Shown: piece by piece, positions 56,506 through 64,000 of the stretch | Layout: each line of letters starts with the position of its first letter | Numbering within the stretch: position 1 is the stretch's first letter | Assembly: GCF_021029445.1 (NCBI RefSeq) | Contig: NZ_CP072610.1 | Span: forward strand, 310,001 to 374,000 | Source of the DNA: Pseudomonas wenzhouensis | Lineage (GTDB): Bacteria > Pseudomonadota > Gammaproteobacteria > Pseudomonadales > Pseudomonadaceae | Direction of reading: 5' to 3' | Length of the DNA: 64,000 nt | The notes under the pieces: generated by a model | The model's database searches: none | What the model saw: only the letters and a program-made list of their open reading frames with translations | What the model was told of the DNA's origin: nothing | Program-made: the position numbers and the translations under genes

Positions 56506-57153
56506 TCAGTCGGCCACATCCAGCAGGCGCAGGTCGAACACCAGCGGCGCATGCGGGGGGATCAGATCTCCGGCGCCTTCTTCGCCATAGGCCTGATTCG
56601 CTGGAATCACCAGGCGCCAATGCGCGCCCTTGGGCATTTCCAGCAGTGCGCTACGCCAGCCGGCGATCAGGCTGTCCAAACGAAACCATTGTGGCGTGGC
56701 GCTTTCGTCGAAGACGCTGCCGTCGGCCAGCTCACCGCGATAACTCACCTGTACCCGGCTGCGCGCCGTCGGCCTCGGGCCGTTGCCAGGACTCAGTTCG
56801 GTCGCCAGCACGCCGTTGGCCAACGTCCGTACATCGGCGCGGCGGCTTTGTTCGGCGAGAAAACGCTGCTCGGCTTCGATGGCTCTGGCATGGCGCAGGG
56901 GCGAGGATTCGAGACGCGCCTCGTGCTCATCCAGTAGTTGCTCAATGCGTGCCGCTTCCAGTCGCAACGGCTTGCCCTCGTAGGCCTGGCGTAAGCCTTC
57001 GAGCAGATCGCCCAGCGGCAGCTCGGGCACTTCCTCGCCCAGGCGCTCACCGAGACGCACGCCGAGACTGTAAGCCAGGTCTTGCTGATGCTGGTCAGCC
57101 TGGACGGCCAGGCTGCAGCACAGGGCGAAGGTGGCGAGTACGGCGCGGCTCAT
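56506..57153 (-). CDS. FKBP-type peptidyl-prolyl isomerase
   Basis: The 215-residue precursor has a signal peptide (about 1-20, SRAVLATFALCCSLAVQA). An FKBP N-terminal dimerisation domain follows (LAYSLGVRLGERLGEE), then a C-terminal FKBP domain (about 115-213) with VSYRGELADGSVFDES and PKGAHWRLVIPANQAYGE. It is a periplasmic folding helper between algQ and algP. I chose ATG at 57153 over 57168 because the signal peptide starts cleanly there. It converges with algQ. Confidence 0.9.
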   Translation of the reverse strand: MSRAVLATFALCCSLAVQADQHQQDLAYSLGVRLGERLGEEVPELPLGDLLEGLRQAYEGKPLRLEAARIEQLLDEHEARLESSPLRHARAIEAEQRFLAEQSRRADVRTLANGVLATELSPGNGPRPTARSRVQVSYRGELADGSVFDESATPQWFRLDSLIAGWRSALLEMPKGAHWRLVIPANQAYGEEGAGDLIPPHAPLVFDLRLLDVAD

Positions 57154-57289
57154 GTCGAAGTCTCCCAATGGCTGTGCCGGCGATTATGCCAGTCGAACGC
57201 CAGCCGCGCTCCGCTCAACAAAAGGCCTATGGCGAGGCATCTTACCTGCGTCTAGTATGGACGCGTTCATATCCGCCTGGAGGCGTATC

Positions 57290-58117
57290 ATGTCGGCCAA
57301 GAAGAAGCCCATCAGCACCCCGTTGCACCTGCTGCATCAACTGTCTGCCAGCTTGCTCGAGCACCTGGAAAATGCCTGCTCGCAAGCCCTGATCGATGCC
57401 GAGAAACTGCTTGCCAAGCTGGAGAAGCAGCGCGGCAAGGCCCAGGAAAAACTGCACAAGGCCCGCAGCAAACTGCAGGACGCTGCCGCCGCAGGCAAGG
57501 CCAAGGCGCAAGCCAAGGCCAAGGATGCCGTCGCCGAGCTGGAAGAGCTGCTCGATGCCCTCAAGGATCGCCAGAGCGAAACCCGCACCTATATCGCCCA
57601 GCTCAAGCGCGATGCTCAGGAAAGCCTGAAGCTGGCCCAGGGTGTAGGCAAAGTGAAGGAAGCCGCCGGTAAGGCGCTGGATACGCGCGAAGCCAAGGCC
57701 GCCACGCCGGCAGCCAAACCTGCAAGCAAGCCGTCTGCAGCGAAGAAGCCTGTTGTCGCCAAGGCACCGGCGCAGAAAGCTCCGAGCAAAGCCGTCGCCG
57801 CCAAGCCTGCCAGCAAAGCGGCTGCCAAGCCTGCCGCGGCCAATAAGGCGGCTGTAAAACCTTCGGTAGCCAGCAAGCCTGCGGTAAAACCGGCCGCACC
57901 CAAGGTAGCTGCCAAGCCAGCTGCAACCAAAACAGCCGCCAAACCCGCTGCGAAGCCGGCGACCAAGGCGACACCTGCCAAGCCCGCCGTTGCCAAGAAG
58001 CCGGCGCCCGCGAAGAAGACCCCTGCCAAGCCGGCAGCCGCCAAGCCCGCTGCTGCGCCGGCAGCTCCGGTTGCGCCTGCCGCGAGCAGCGGCAGCGATA
58101 CGCCGAGCGCTTCCTAA
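57290..58117 (+). CDS. algP: AlgP (AlgR3) histone-H1-like protein
   Basis: The 275-residue protein has a helical N-terminal part (about 1-130; LEHLENACSQALIDAEKLL) and a C-terminal lysine-alanine-proline tail (about 138-265) made of KPA, KPAA and AAKP repeats, like eukaryotic histone H1. AlgP binds DNA and affects algD expression in P. aeruginosa, where the KPAA-coding repeats vary in number. The repeats here are degenerate at the DNA level. The ribosome site is CTGGAGGCG. Its end overlaps the convergent TIGR02444 gene by four bases. Confidence 0.94.
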   Translation: MSAKKKPISTPLHLLHQLSASLLEHLENACSQALIDAEKLLAKLEKQRGKAQEKLHKARSKLQDAAAAGKAKAQAKAKDAVAELEELLDALKDRQSETRTYIAQLKRDAQESLKLAQGVGKVKEAAGKALDTREAKAATPAAKPASKPSAAKKPVVAKAPAQKAPSKAVAAKPASKAAAKPAAANKAAVKPSVASKPAVKPAAPKVAAKPAATKTAAKPAAKPATKATPAKPAVAKKPAPAKKTPAKPAAAKPAAAPAAPVAPAASSGSDTPSAS

Positions 58118-58557
58118 GGCAGCCTGACAGCGCCGCGCAGTACCTGTAGCGCGGCGCTGTCATTTTTTGCCAGGCGAATCAGCCAACCGTCTCCGCTTGC
58201 CTCGCTTGGCCAGCTCTCGGCCAGCACCTGCAGCCGTTCGAGCAATACCCGCTCGGCCTGCAGCTCCAGTTTCTTGATCTGTTCGCGCAAGGTCGTCAGC
58301 TCGGCATCGCTCTCTGCTGCCGTGCGCCAATCGCGACGAGTCCGGCGCAGGGGCGCAATCACCTCACGTTGCCACGGGTTGGCCACTGCCGTCAGGGCAT
58401 GCAGGCGCTCGTCCAGGCAGCGCACGCCACGTCGCTCCAGCCAGGCACCTGCCAGCAGCAGGCACACGTCACTGCCGGCTCCCTGCAGTTCCAGGCAGGC
58501 CTGCTCCACGCCCGGTTTGGCGTAAAGTTCTAGGGCGAAATTCCACAGTTCCTGCAC
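58114..58557 (-). CDS. TIGR02444 family protein
   Basis: The 147-residue protein matches the TIGR02444 family (LWNFALELYAKPGVEQACLE, DVCLLLAGAWLERRGV, NPWQREVIAPLRRTRRDW), found next to the ABC-F gene in many Pseudomonas. Function unknown. It starts with GTG behind GGAGG, 38 bases from the divergent ABC-F gene, so their promoters overlap. It overlaps algP at the 3' end. Confidence 0.85.
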   Translation of the reverse strand: MQELWNFALELYAKPGVEQACLELQGAGSDVCLLLAGAWLERRGVRCLDERLHALTAVANPWQREVIAPLRRTRRDWRTAAESDAELTTLREQIKKLELQAERVLLERLQVLAESWPSEASGDGWLIRLAKNDSAALQVLRGAVRLP

Positions 58558-58595
58558 GCGGCCTCCGGGGCGATTTGATAGACTCCGCCGCCATT

Positions 58596-60509
58596 ATGAT
58601 CCGACTCCAGAACCTCACTCTACAGCGCGGCCCGCAACGCCTTCTCGAAGGCGCCGAGCTGACTCTGCACGCCGGCCACAAGGCCGGTCTGATCGGTGCC
58701 AACGGCGCCGGTAAATCCAGTTTGTTCGCCCTGTTACGTGGCGAGCTGACCCCGGACGCCGGCGATTGCCTGCTGCCCGGTGACTGGCGCATCGCCCATA
58801 TGCGCCAGGAGGTCGATAACCTCGAGCGCCTGGCGGTGGATTACGTACTCGATGGCGACCACCACCTGCGCCGCGTGCAGGCCGAACTGGCCGCAGCCGA
58901 GCAGGCGCATGACGGTGCCGCCATCGCCCGCCTGCACAGCGAGCTGGACAGCGCCGACGGCTATACCGCCGATGCCCGCGCGCGCAAGCTGCTGGCCGGC
59001 CTGGGCTTCGAGAACGCGCAGATGGATCGCCGTGTCGGCGACTTTTCCGGCGGCTGGCGCATGCGCCTTAACCTGGCCCAGGCGCTGATGTGTCCGTCCG
59101 ACCTGTTGCTGCTCGACGAGCCGACCAACCACCTGGACCTGGACGCGATTCTCTGGCTCGAGGGCTGGCTGCAAAGCTACCCCGGCACCTTGTTGCTGAT
59201 TTCCCACGACCGCGATTTTCTCGATGCCGTGGTCGACCACGTCGCCCATGTCGAGCAGCGCAAGCTCAATCTGTATCGCGGTGGCTACACGGCCTTCGAG
59301 CGCACCCGCGCCGAACGCCTGGCCCAGCAGCAGCAGGCCTACGAGAAGCAGCAGGCGCAACGCGCGCACATGGAAAAGTACATCGCCCGCTTCAAGGCCC
59401 AGGCGACCAAGGCCCGCCAGGCGCAGAGCCGGATCAAGGCGCTGGAGCGCATGGAAGAGCTGAGCGCGGCGCATGTCGACTCGCCCTTCGACTTCGTCTT
59501 CCGCGAGGCCGAGAAGATCTCCATTCCGCTGCTCAGCCTCAGCGAAGGTCGCCTCGGCTATGGCGACAAGACCGTGCTGCAGCAAGTCAAGCTGAGCCTG
59601 GTACCCGGCGCGCGCATCGGCCTGCTCGGCCCCAACGGTGCGGGCAAATCGACGCTGATCAAGAACCTGTCGGCCGAACTGCAGCCGCTGAGCGGCAGCC
59701 TGACCCGAGGCGAGAACCTGGTGATCGGCTACTTCGCCCAGCACCAGCTCGATGCGCTGGATGACAAGGCCAGTCCGTTGCTGCACCTGCAGCGTCTGGC
59801 ACCGGCCGAGCGCGAGCAGACCCTGCGCGACTTCCTTGGTGGTTTCGACTTCCGTGGCGCGCGTTGCGACGAGCCGGTGGTGAACTTCTCCGGCGGCGAG
59901 AAGGCGCGCCTGGCCCTGGCGCTGATCGCCTGGGGCAAGCCCAACCTGCTGCTGCTCGATGAGCCGACCAACCACCTCGACCTGGAAATGCGCCTGGCAC
60001 TGACCATGGCTTTGCAGGAGTTCGCCGGTGCCGTGGTGGTGGTCTCGCACGACCGTCACCTGCTCAAGAGCACCACCGACGAATTTTTGCTGGTCGCCGA
60101 TGGCCGCGTGGTGCCGTTCGACGGTGATCTGGACGACTACGCGCGTTGGTTGATCGACTACCGCCAGCGCCAGGCACCGCCCAGCGCAGCGCCCGACAGC
60201 GTTGCGGAGAAAACCGACAAGCGTGCCCAGCGCCAGGCTGCGGCGGCGCTGCGCCAGCAACTGGCGCCGCACAAGAAACAGGCCGAGAAGCTCGAACAGG
60301 AGCTGGGCAAGGTGCAGGAAAAGCTCGCCGTAGTTGAAACCCAGCTGGGCGACAGCGGTCTGTACGAGGCCGCACGCAAGGACGAACTGCGCCAGCGTCT
60401 GGTCGAGCAGGCGCAGCTCAAGACGCGTGAGGCCGAACTGGAAGAAACCTGGCTGTTGGCACTGGAAACCCTGGAGGCGTTGCAGCAGCAACTGGAGGAT
60501 GCCGAGTGA
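58596..60509 (+). CDS. ABC-F ATPase (YheS-like)
   Basis: The 637-residue protein has two ABC ATPase domains without membrane parts. The first has Walker A GLIGANGAGKSSLF, signature FSGGWRMRL and Walker B LLLLDEPTNHLDLD. The second has GLLGPNGAGKSTLI, FSGGEKARL and LLLLDEPTNHLDLE. Between them lies the charged P-site linker (about 240-300), and the C-terminal arm is a coiled coil. ABC-F proteins bind the ribosomal E-site and relieve stalling; YheS is the closest type by length. The stop overlaps the start of the next gene. Confidence 0.95.
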   Translation: MIRLQNLTLQRGPQRLLEGAELTLHAGHKAGLIGANGAGKSSLFALLRGELTPDAGDCLLPGDWRIAHMRQEVDNLERLAVDYVLDGDHHLRRVQAELAAAEQAHDGAAIARLHSELDSADGYTADARARKLLAGLGFENAQMDRRVGDFSGGWRMRLNLAQALMCPSDLLLLDEPTNHLDLDAILWLEGWLQSYPGTLLLISHDRDFLDAVVDHVAHVEQRKLNLYRGGYTAFERTRAERLAQQQQAYEKQQAQRAHMEKYIARFKAQATKARQAQSRIKALERMEELSAAHVDSPFDFVFREAEKISIPLLSLSEGRLGYGDKTVLQQVKLSLVPGARIGLLGPNGAGKSTLIKNLSAELQPLSGSLTRGENLVIGYFAQHQLDALDDKASPLLHLQRLAPAEREQTLRDFLGGFDFRGARCDEPVVNFSGGEKARLALALIAWGKPNLLLLDEPTNHLDLEMRLALTMALQEFAGAVVVVSHDRHLLKSTTDEFLLVADGRVVPFDGDLDDYARWLIDYRQRQAPPSAAPDSVAEKTDKRAQRQAAAALRQQLAPHKKQAEKLEQELGKVQEKLAVVETQLGDSGLYEAARKDELRQRLVEQAQLKTREAELEETWLLALETLEALQQQLEDAE

Positions 60510-61048
60510 TGGAGCAGCTTGAACTGTTGACGGCCTGGCGCGATCCGCTGATTCGCACCGGCCAGGTGTTGTTGATCATCTTTTTGGCATGGGTTGCCCA
60601 GCGCATCCTCACCCGTGCCATCAGCCGCCTTGGCGACCGCTACAGCCTGCTGCCACCTGAAGTGTTGCAGCCGCTGCGCGGCCTGGTGCGCTGGCTGATC
60701 ATGGGCAGCGCGCTGCTCATGGTGCTCGAGCGCCTGGGCGTCTCGGCGACCGTGCTGTGGACGGCGCTGACCGGCTTCACGGCCGTGGCGGCGGTGGCGT
60801 TCTTCGCCATCTGGAGCGTGCTGTCGAACATGTTCTGCGCGTTGCTGATTTTCACCATGGGGCCGTTTCGCATCGGCGACACGGTGGAGGTGATCGAAAG
60901 TGCCGACAAGCCCGGGGTGAAAGGGCGGGTCATTGCCATCAACCTGTTCTACACCACCCTGCAGGACCTCAGTGAAGAGGCCGTTGGCGCCGTGCTGCAG
61001 GTGCCCAACAGTCTGTTCTTCCAGAAGTCGGTGCGCCGCTGGCGCTGA
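60509..61048 (+). CDS. small mechanosensitive channel, MscS family
   Basis: The 179-residue protein has three membrane helices. The third gives the pore region (TGFTAVAAVAFFAIWSVLSN) followed by the beta domain (MGPFRIGDTVEVIESADKPGVKG). It is shorter than E. coli MscS (286), lacking most of the C-terminal vestibule. Its ATG overlaps the ABC-F TGA (TGATG), so the two are coupled. It would release solutes on osmotic downshock. Confidence 0.9.
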   Translation: MEQLELLTAWRDPLIRTGQVLLIIFLAWVAQRILTRAISRLGDRYSLLPPEVLQPLRGLVRWLIMGSALLMVLERLGVSATVLWTALTGFTAVAAVAFFAIWSVLSNMFCALLIFTMGPFRIGDTVEVIESADKPGVKGRVIAINLFYTTLQDLSEEAVGAVLQVPNSLFFQKSVRRWR

Positions 61049-61111
61049 GCATGGCGCCAGGAGTAGGCTGTAGCGCTATTTTCCTGATTTCAGCTACCCG
61101 AGGTACGCATC

Positions 61112-61744
61112 ATGGCATTGGAAACCTGGCTCGCTTTCTTCGTCGCCTGCTGGGTGATCAGCCTGTCGCCGGGCGCCGGTGCCGTGGCGTCGATGTCTGC
61201 CGGTATGCAGTACGGCTTCTGGCGCGGTTACTGGAACGCGCTCGGTTTGCAGCTCGGTCTGGCGCTGCAGATCGCCATCGTCGCCGCCGGTGTGGGCGCC
61301 ATTCTCGCGACCTCGGCACTGGCCTTCAGCCTGATCAAGTGGTTCGGCGTGGCCTATCTGATGTTTCTCGCCTACAAGCAGTGGGTCGCGCTGCCCAGCG
61401 ATCTGGATGCCGGCGCGGCTGAGCGTCCTATCGGCCGGCCGCTGGCGCTGGTGCTGCGTGGTTTTCTGGTCAACTTCAGCAATCCCAAGGCCATCGTCTT
61501 CATGCTTGCGGTGCTGCCACAGTTCATCAATCCGCACGCGCCGCTGGTGGCGCAGTATCTGGTCATGGGCGTGACCATGATCAGCGTCGATCTGATCGTC
61601 ATGGCCGGCTATACCGGTCTTGCCTCGCGCGTACTGCGCCTGCTGCGCACGCCGCGCCAGCAGCGCGTGATGAATCGCAGTTTCGCCGCCTTGTTCGCCG
61701 CCGCTGCCGGTTTGCTGGCGACGGTCAAGCGCGCGGCCGTCTGA
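61112..61744 (+). CDS. LysE/RhtB family amino-acid exporter
   Basis: The 210-residue protein has six hydrophobic segments and LysE-family motifs: ISLSPGAGAVASMSAGMQYG near residue 15 and NFSNPKAIVFMLAVLPQFI near 125. It exports amino acids such as homoserine or threonine; the exact substrate is unknown. It is 63 bases after the MscS gene, on the same strand. Confidence 0.9.
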   Translation: MALETWLAFFVACWVISLSPGAGAVASMSAGMQYGFWRGYWNALGLQLGLALQIAIVAAGVGAILATSALAFSLIKWFGVAYLMFLAYKQWVALPSDLDAGAAERPIGRPLALVLRGFLVNFSNPKAIVFMLAVLPQFINPHAPLVAQYLVMGVTMISVDLIVMAGYTGLASRVLRLLRTPRQQRVMNRSFAALFAAAAGLLATVKRAAV

Positions 61745-61946
61745 GCCCGCGATCGTCCGGCGGTGGTCGATAGCGTCTGCCCGGAAAGTCATTCAGCACC
61801 ATGGTCGTGAAGGTTGCAGCCTGCGCGGGAGACGACTTTCGGGGTTCCGTTCAGCGTTTTGTTACCAGATATTTCATATTTTCCTTGTGCTCAATCGTTA
61901 GGCCAGCAACAATTTAATGCCACCCATTCTCGTTTGGGATGCATTG

Positions 61947-63836
61947 ATGATTCATTTCCGCCTCTCTCTTTCCTGGTTGATCCTGCCTTTGCTGGCCAGT
62001 CTCAGTTTTCTCGCCATTGGCGAGCCGCTCGATGGCGCCGCTCAGGCGCTGCATCTGATCGGTTATATCGGTGCCGATTATCCGGCCACTGTGGTTGACG
62101 GCCAGGTCGTCGACGTCAGCGAGTACCAGGAGCAACTGGAATTTCTCGATGTATTGCAGGGATTGATCGTCGCCTTGCCCGCGCAGGCCGGTCGCGCCGA
62201 GTTGGAGCAGGGCGTCAGCAATCTGCATCAGGCCATTATCCAACGCCAATCCGGCGATGAAGTCGCCAGCGCTGCCCGTGCATTGGGGGCGCGTCTGGCC
62301 GAGCTCTATCAGGTCAGCCTGACGCCGATCCTGACGCCGGATCCGCAGCGCGGCGCGCAGCTTTACGCCCAGCACTGCTCGGTGTGCCATGGCGACTCCG
62401 GGCTGGGCGACGGGCCGGCCGGCATCGGCCTGGAGCCGGCGCCGGCCAATCTGCGCGATACGGCGCGCATGGATCGCCTCAGCCTCTATGACCTCTACAA
62501 CACCCTGGGTCTGGGCATCGAAGGCACCGATATGCCGGCTTTCGCCGATCAACTCGACGAGCGTCAGCGCTGGGATCTGGCGAGTTACATCGCCAGCTTT
62601 ACCGCCACTGCGGCGCAGGGCCAGGCACGCTTTGCCATGAGCGAGTTGGCCGGGCGCACGCCTGCTGAAATTGCGGCCGCCGGTGGCGATGTCGCCGCGT
62701 TTCGCGCTCAGCGCGCGCATCCGCTGCTGGAGCAGCGCGGCCCGCAGCAACTGATCGGCTACACCCGCGCTACCCTGGAACGCAGTCTGCAGGCCTACCG
62801 CGAGGGCGATCGCGAGCAGGCCTATGACCTCTCCGTCGGCGCCTATCTGGAAGGTTTCGAACTGGTCGAAAGCGCTCTCGACAACCTCGATGCCGTGCAG
62901 CGCAAGACCACCGAGCGCGCCCTGATGGCCTATCGGCAGGCGCTGCAGGATGGTGCCAGCGTCGGTGTGGCGGCGCAGGCGCTGGAACAGGTCAAGATCG
63001 AGCTGGACAAGTCCGCCACATTGCTGGTCGATGGCGCCATGGACGACAGCCTGAGCTTCTTCGCCAGCCTGCTGATTCTGCTGCGCGAGGGGCTGGAGGC
63101 GATTCTGGTGCTGGCGGCGATTCTCGCCTTCCTGCGCAATACCGGGCAGCAGCAGGCGGTGCGCAGTGTGCACATTGGCTGGGGCCTGGCGTTGCTCGCC
63201 GGCGTCGCAACCTGGGCAGTGGCGGCTTACCTGATCGATATCAGCGGCGCCCAGCGTGAGCTGCTGGAAGGCGCCACGGCGCTGTTCGCCAGCGTGGTGC
63301 TGCTGTGGGTTGGCGTGTGGATGCATGATCGTCGTCATGCTGCGGCCTGGCAGGACTACATCAAGAGCAGCCTGGTCGGTGGCGGTGGCCGTTTCGGCTT
63401 TGCCGTGCTGGCGTTCTTCTCGGTGTATCGCGAGCTGTTCGAAGTGATCCTGTTCTACGAAACCCTCTGGCTACAGGCCGGGCCTGCCGGGCACGGTGCG
63501 GTGCTGGCCGGTGCTGCGGCCGCGCTGGTGCTCTTGCTCGGCCTGGCCTGGGTGATCCTGCGCGGCTCGCGCAAACTGCCGCTGGCGACCTTCTTCGGCA
63601 TCAATGCGGTGTTGCTGTGCGTACTTTCGGTGGTGTTCGCCGGCCATGGCGTGGCGGCATTGCAGGAGGCCGGCGTGCTCGGCACGCGTCCGGTGGCATT
63701 CTTCGAGTTCGACTGGCTGGGCATTCACGCCGACGCCTGGAGCCTGGCCGCTCAGGGCCTGGCACTGACCGGTATCGCGCTGCTGTATGGGCGCAGCCTG
63801 CTGGGCGAGCGCCGACGCCTGGCCGAACAGCGCTGA
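61947..63836 (+). CDS. cytochrome c-FTR1 iron permease fusion
   Basis: The 629-residue protein has an N-terminal signal or anchor (about 6-26), a periplasmic region with a heme-c domain (CSVCH at 144-148, Met ligand near MPAF), and a seven-helix FTR1 permease from about residue 355. The permease has REGLEAILVLAA and a second REXXE-like motif YRELFEVILFYE, the iron-binding motifs. The heme domain may oxidise ferrous iron before passage, replacing the multicopper oxidase of yeast Fet3. I chose ATG 61947; 61917 is possible. An inverted repeat hairpin follows. Confidence 0.92.
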   Translation: MIHFRLSLSWLILPLLASLSFLAIGEPLDGAAQALHLIGYIGADYPATVVDGQVVDVSEYQEQLEFLDVLQGLIVALPAQAGRAELEQGVSNLHQAIIQRQSGDEVASAARALGARLAELYQVSLTPILTPDPQRGAQLYAQHCSVCHGDSGLGDGPAGIGLEPAPANLRDTARMDRLSLYDLYNTLGLGIEGTDMPAFADQLDERQRWDLASYIASFTATAAQGQARFAMSELAGRTPAEIAAAGGDVAAFRAQRAHPLLEQRGPQQLIGYTRATLERSLQAYREGDREQAYDLSVGAYLEGFELVESALDNLDAVQRKTTERALMAYRQALQDGASVGVAAQALEQVKIELDKSATLLVDGAMDDSLSFFASLLILLREGLEAILVLAAILAFLRNTGQQQAVRSVHIGWGLALLAGVATWAVAAYLIDISGAQRELLEGATALFASVVLLWVGVWMHDRRHAAAWQDYIKSSLVGGGGRFGFAVLAFFSVYRELFEVILFYETLWLQAGPAGHGAVLAGAAAALVLLLGLAWVILRGSRKLPLATFFGINAVLLCVLSVVFAGHGVAALQEAGVLGTRPVAFFEFDWLGIHADAWSLAAQGLALTGIALLYGRSLLGERRRLAEQR

Positions 63837-63847
63837 TAGCGTGATTC

Positions 63848-63868
63848 GAGGGCGGTTTTGCCGCCCTC
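63848..63868 (+). terminator. hairpin after the FTR1 gene
   Basis: GAGGGCGG and CCGCCCTC are perfect eight-base arms around TTTTG. There is no T-run after it, so it may be only a transcript-end hairpin. Confidence 0.5.
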
Positions 63869-63951
63869 GTGACTCCATAGCGTGAACCGCTGCCGCGACA
63901 TTCGGTCTTACTGCGCTTAAGCTGTTTCAGATCCCTCTGCCGAGTGCGCGC

Positions 63952-64000
63952 ATGTCTTCCTCGATCCATTCCACCCATTACGCCGACAGCCCCGATCTGG
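63952..64000 (+). CDS. start of an unidentified gene (cut by window end)
   Basis: An ATG at 63952 opens a frame MSSSIHSTHYADSPDL that runs to the window end without a stop. The start is too short to identify. A weak GAGTG serves as ribosome site. Listed as partial and uncertain. Confidence 0.4.
   Translation, partial: MSSSIHSTHYADSPDL

Noticed and set aside
57841..58090. tandem DNA repeat or CRISPR-like array in algP
   Set aside because: The periodicity is from codons for KPA repeats within a reading frame; units are not identical and there are no spacers.

Overview
This window is a piece of a Pseudomonas chromosome. The gene order from the polyamine/GABA genes through dadRAX, cycB, xpt, rep, glnK, sutA, xerC, dapF-lysA, cyaA, argH, algZR, hemCDXY, dsbH, algQ and algP to an FTR1 permease is the classic Pseudomonas order. 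DNA is GC-rich, with the REP-type and GTAGCCCGGAT-type intergenic repeats common in this genus. Several details (a different ammonium transporter behind glnK, an extra YkvI-type transporter in the dad cluster, an AraC gene between lppL and cyaY) suggest a non-aeruginosa species, perhaps of the mendocina/oleovorans group. That species guess is inference.

1-13.3 kb is a catabolic block. It starts with a PAS-GGDEF diguanylate cyclase and a ketoglutarate-semialdehyde-type dehydrogenase. A decayed RhuM gene and tRNA-Arg(CCG) follow, then gabD-gabT, a soluble zinc-binding chemoreceptor, a cupin, kauB/puuC, an MFS carrier and a puuB-type oxidase. Together PuuB, KauB/PuuC, GabT and GabD can carry putrescine-derived intermediates to succinate. 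The likely repressor PauR sits further on, at 19.2 kb, behind a perfect palindrome.

13.4-20.3 kb holds the D/L-alanine cluster: dadR (Lrp), dadA, a YkvI-family transporter, a RidA protein and the catabolic alanine racemase. pauR and cytochrome c5 follow. 20.3-32.3 kb holds xpt, a UPF0158 gene, rep, a ProE-like EAL phosphodiesterase, a MATE pump, a LysR regulator, a double-Cache chemoreceptor, yifB and ubiK.

32.3-35.6 kb is the nitrogen/slow-growth region. NtrC-type sites and a good sigma-54 promoter lie before glnK. A vestigial start of the usual amtB is followed by an unrelated-type Amt gene, then yjbQ and sutA.

35.8-48.7 kb is mostly minus-strand housekeeping (HAD phosphatase, xerC, DUF484, dapF, lysA, lppL, cyaA, argH), with a plus-strand island of AraC, cyaY, a DUF1289 gene and rnk. 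48.9-58.1 kb is algZ-algR, hemCDXY, dsbH, algQ, an FKBP and algP. 58.1-64 kb has a TIGR02444 gene, an ABC-F ATPase, a small MscS protein, a LysE exporter and a cytochrome c-FTR1 iron permease, and ends in the start of an unidentified gene.

The main unusual signals are five. Two are genetic scars: a RhuM relic and a displaced amtB. One is a pair of long palindromic intergenic elements whose outer arms differ but whose cores match. Another is a set of clean operator palindromes (before gabDT, pauR, the first dehydrogenase, and at 28.3 kb). The last is an operon insertion in dad. I did not find a CRISPR array, prophage, IS element or an obviously new multi-gene system.
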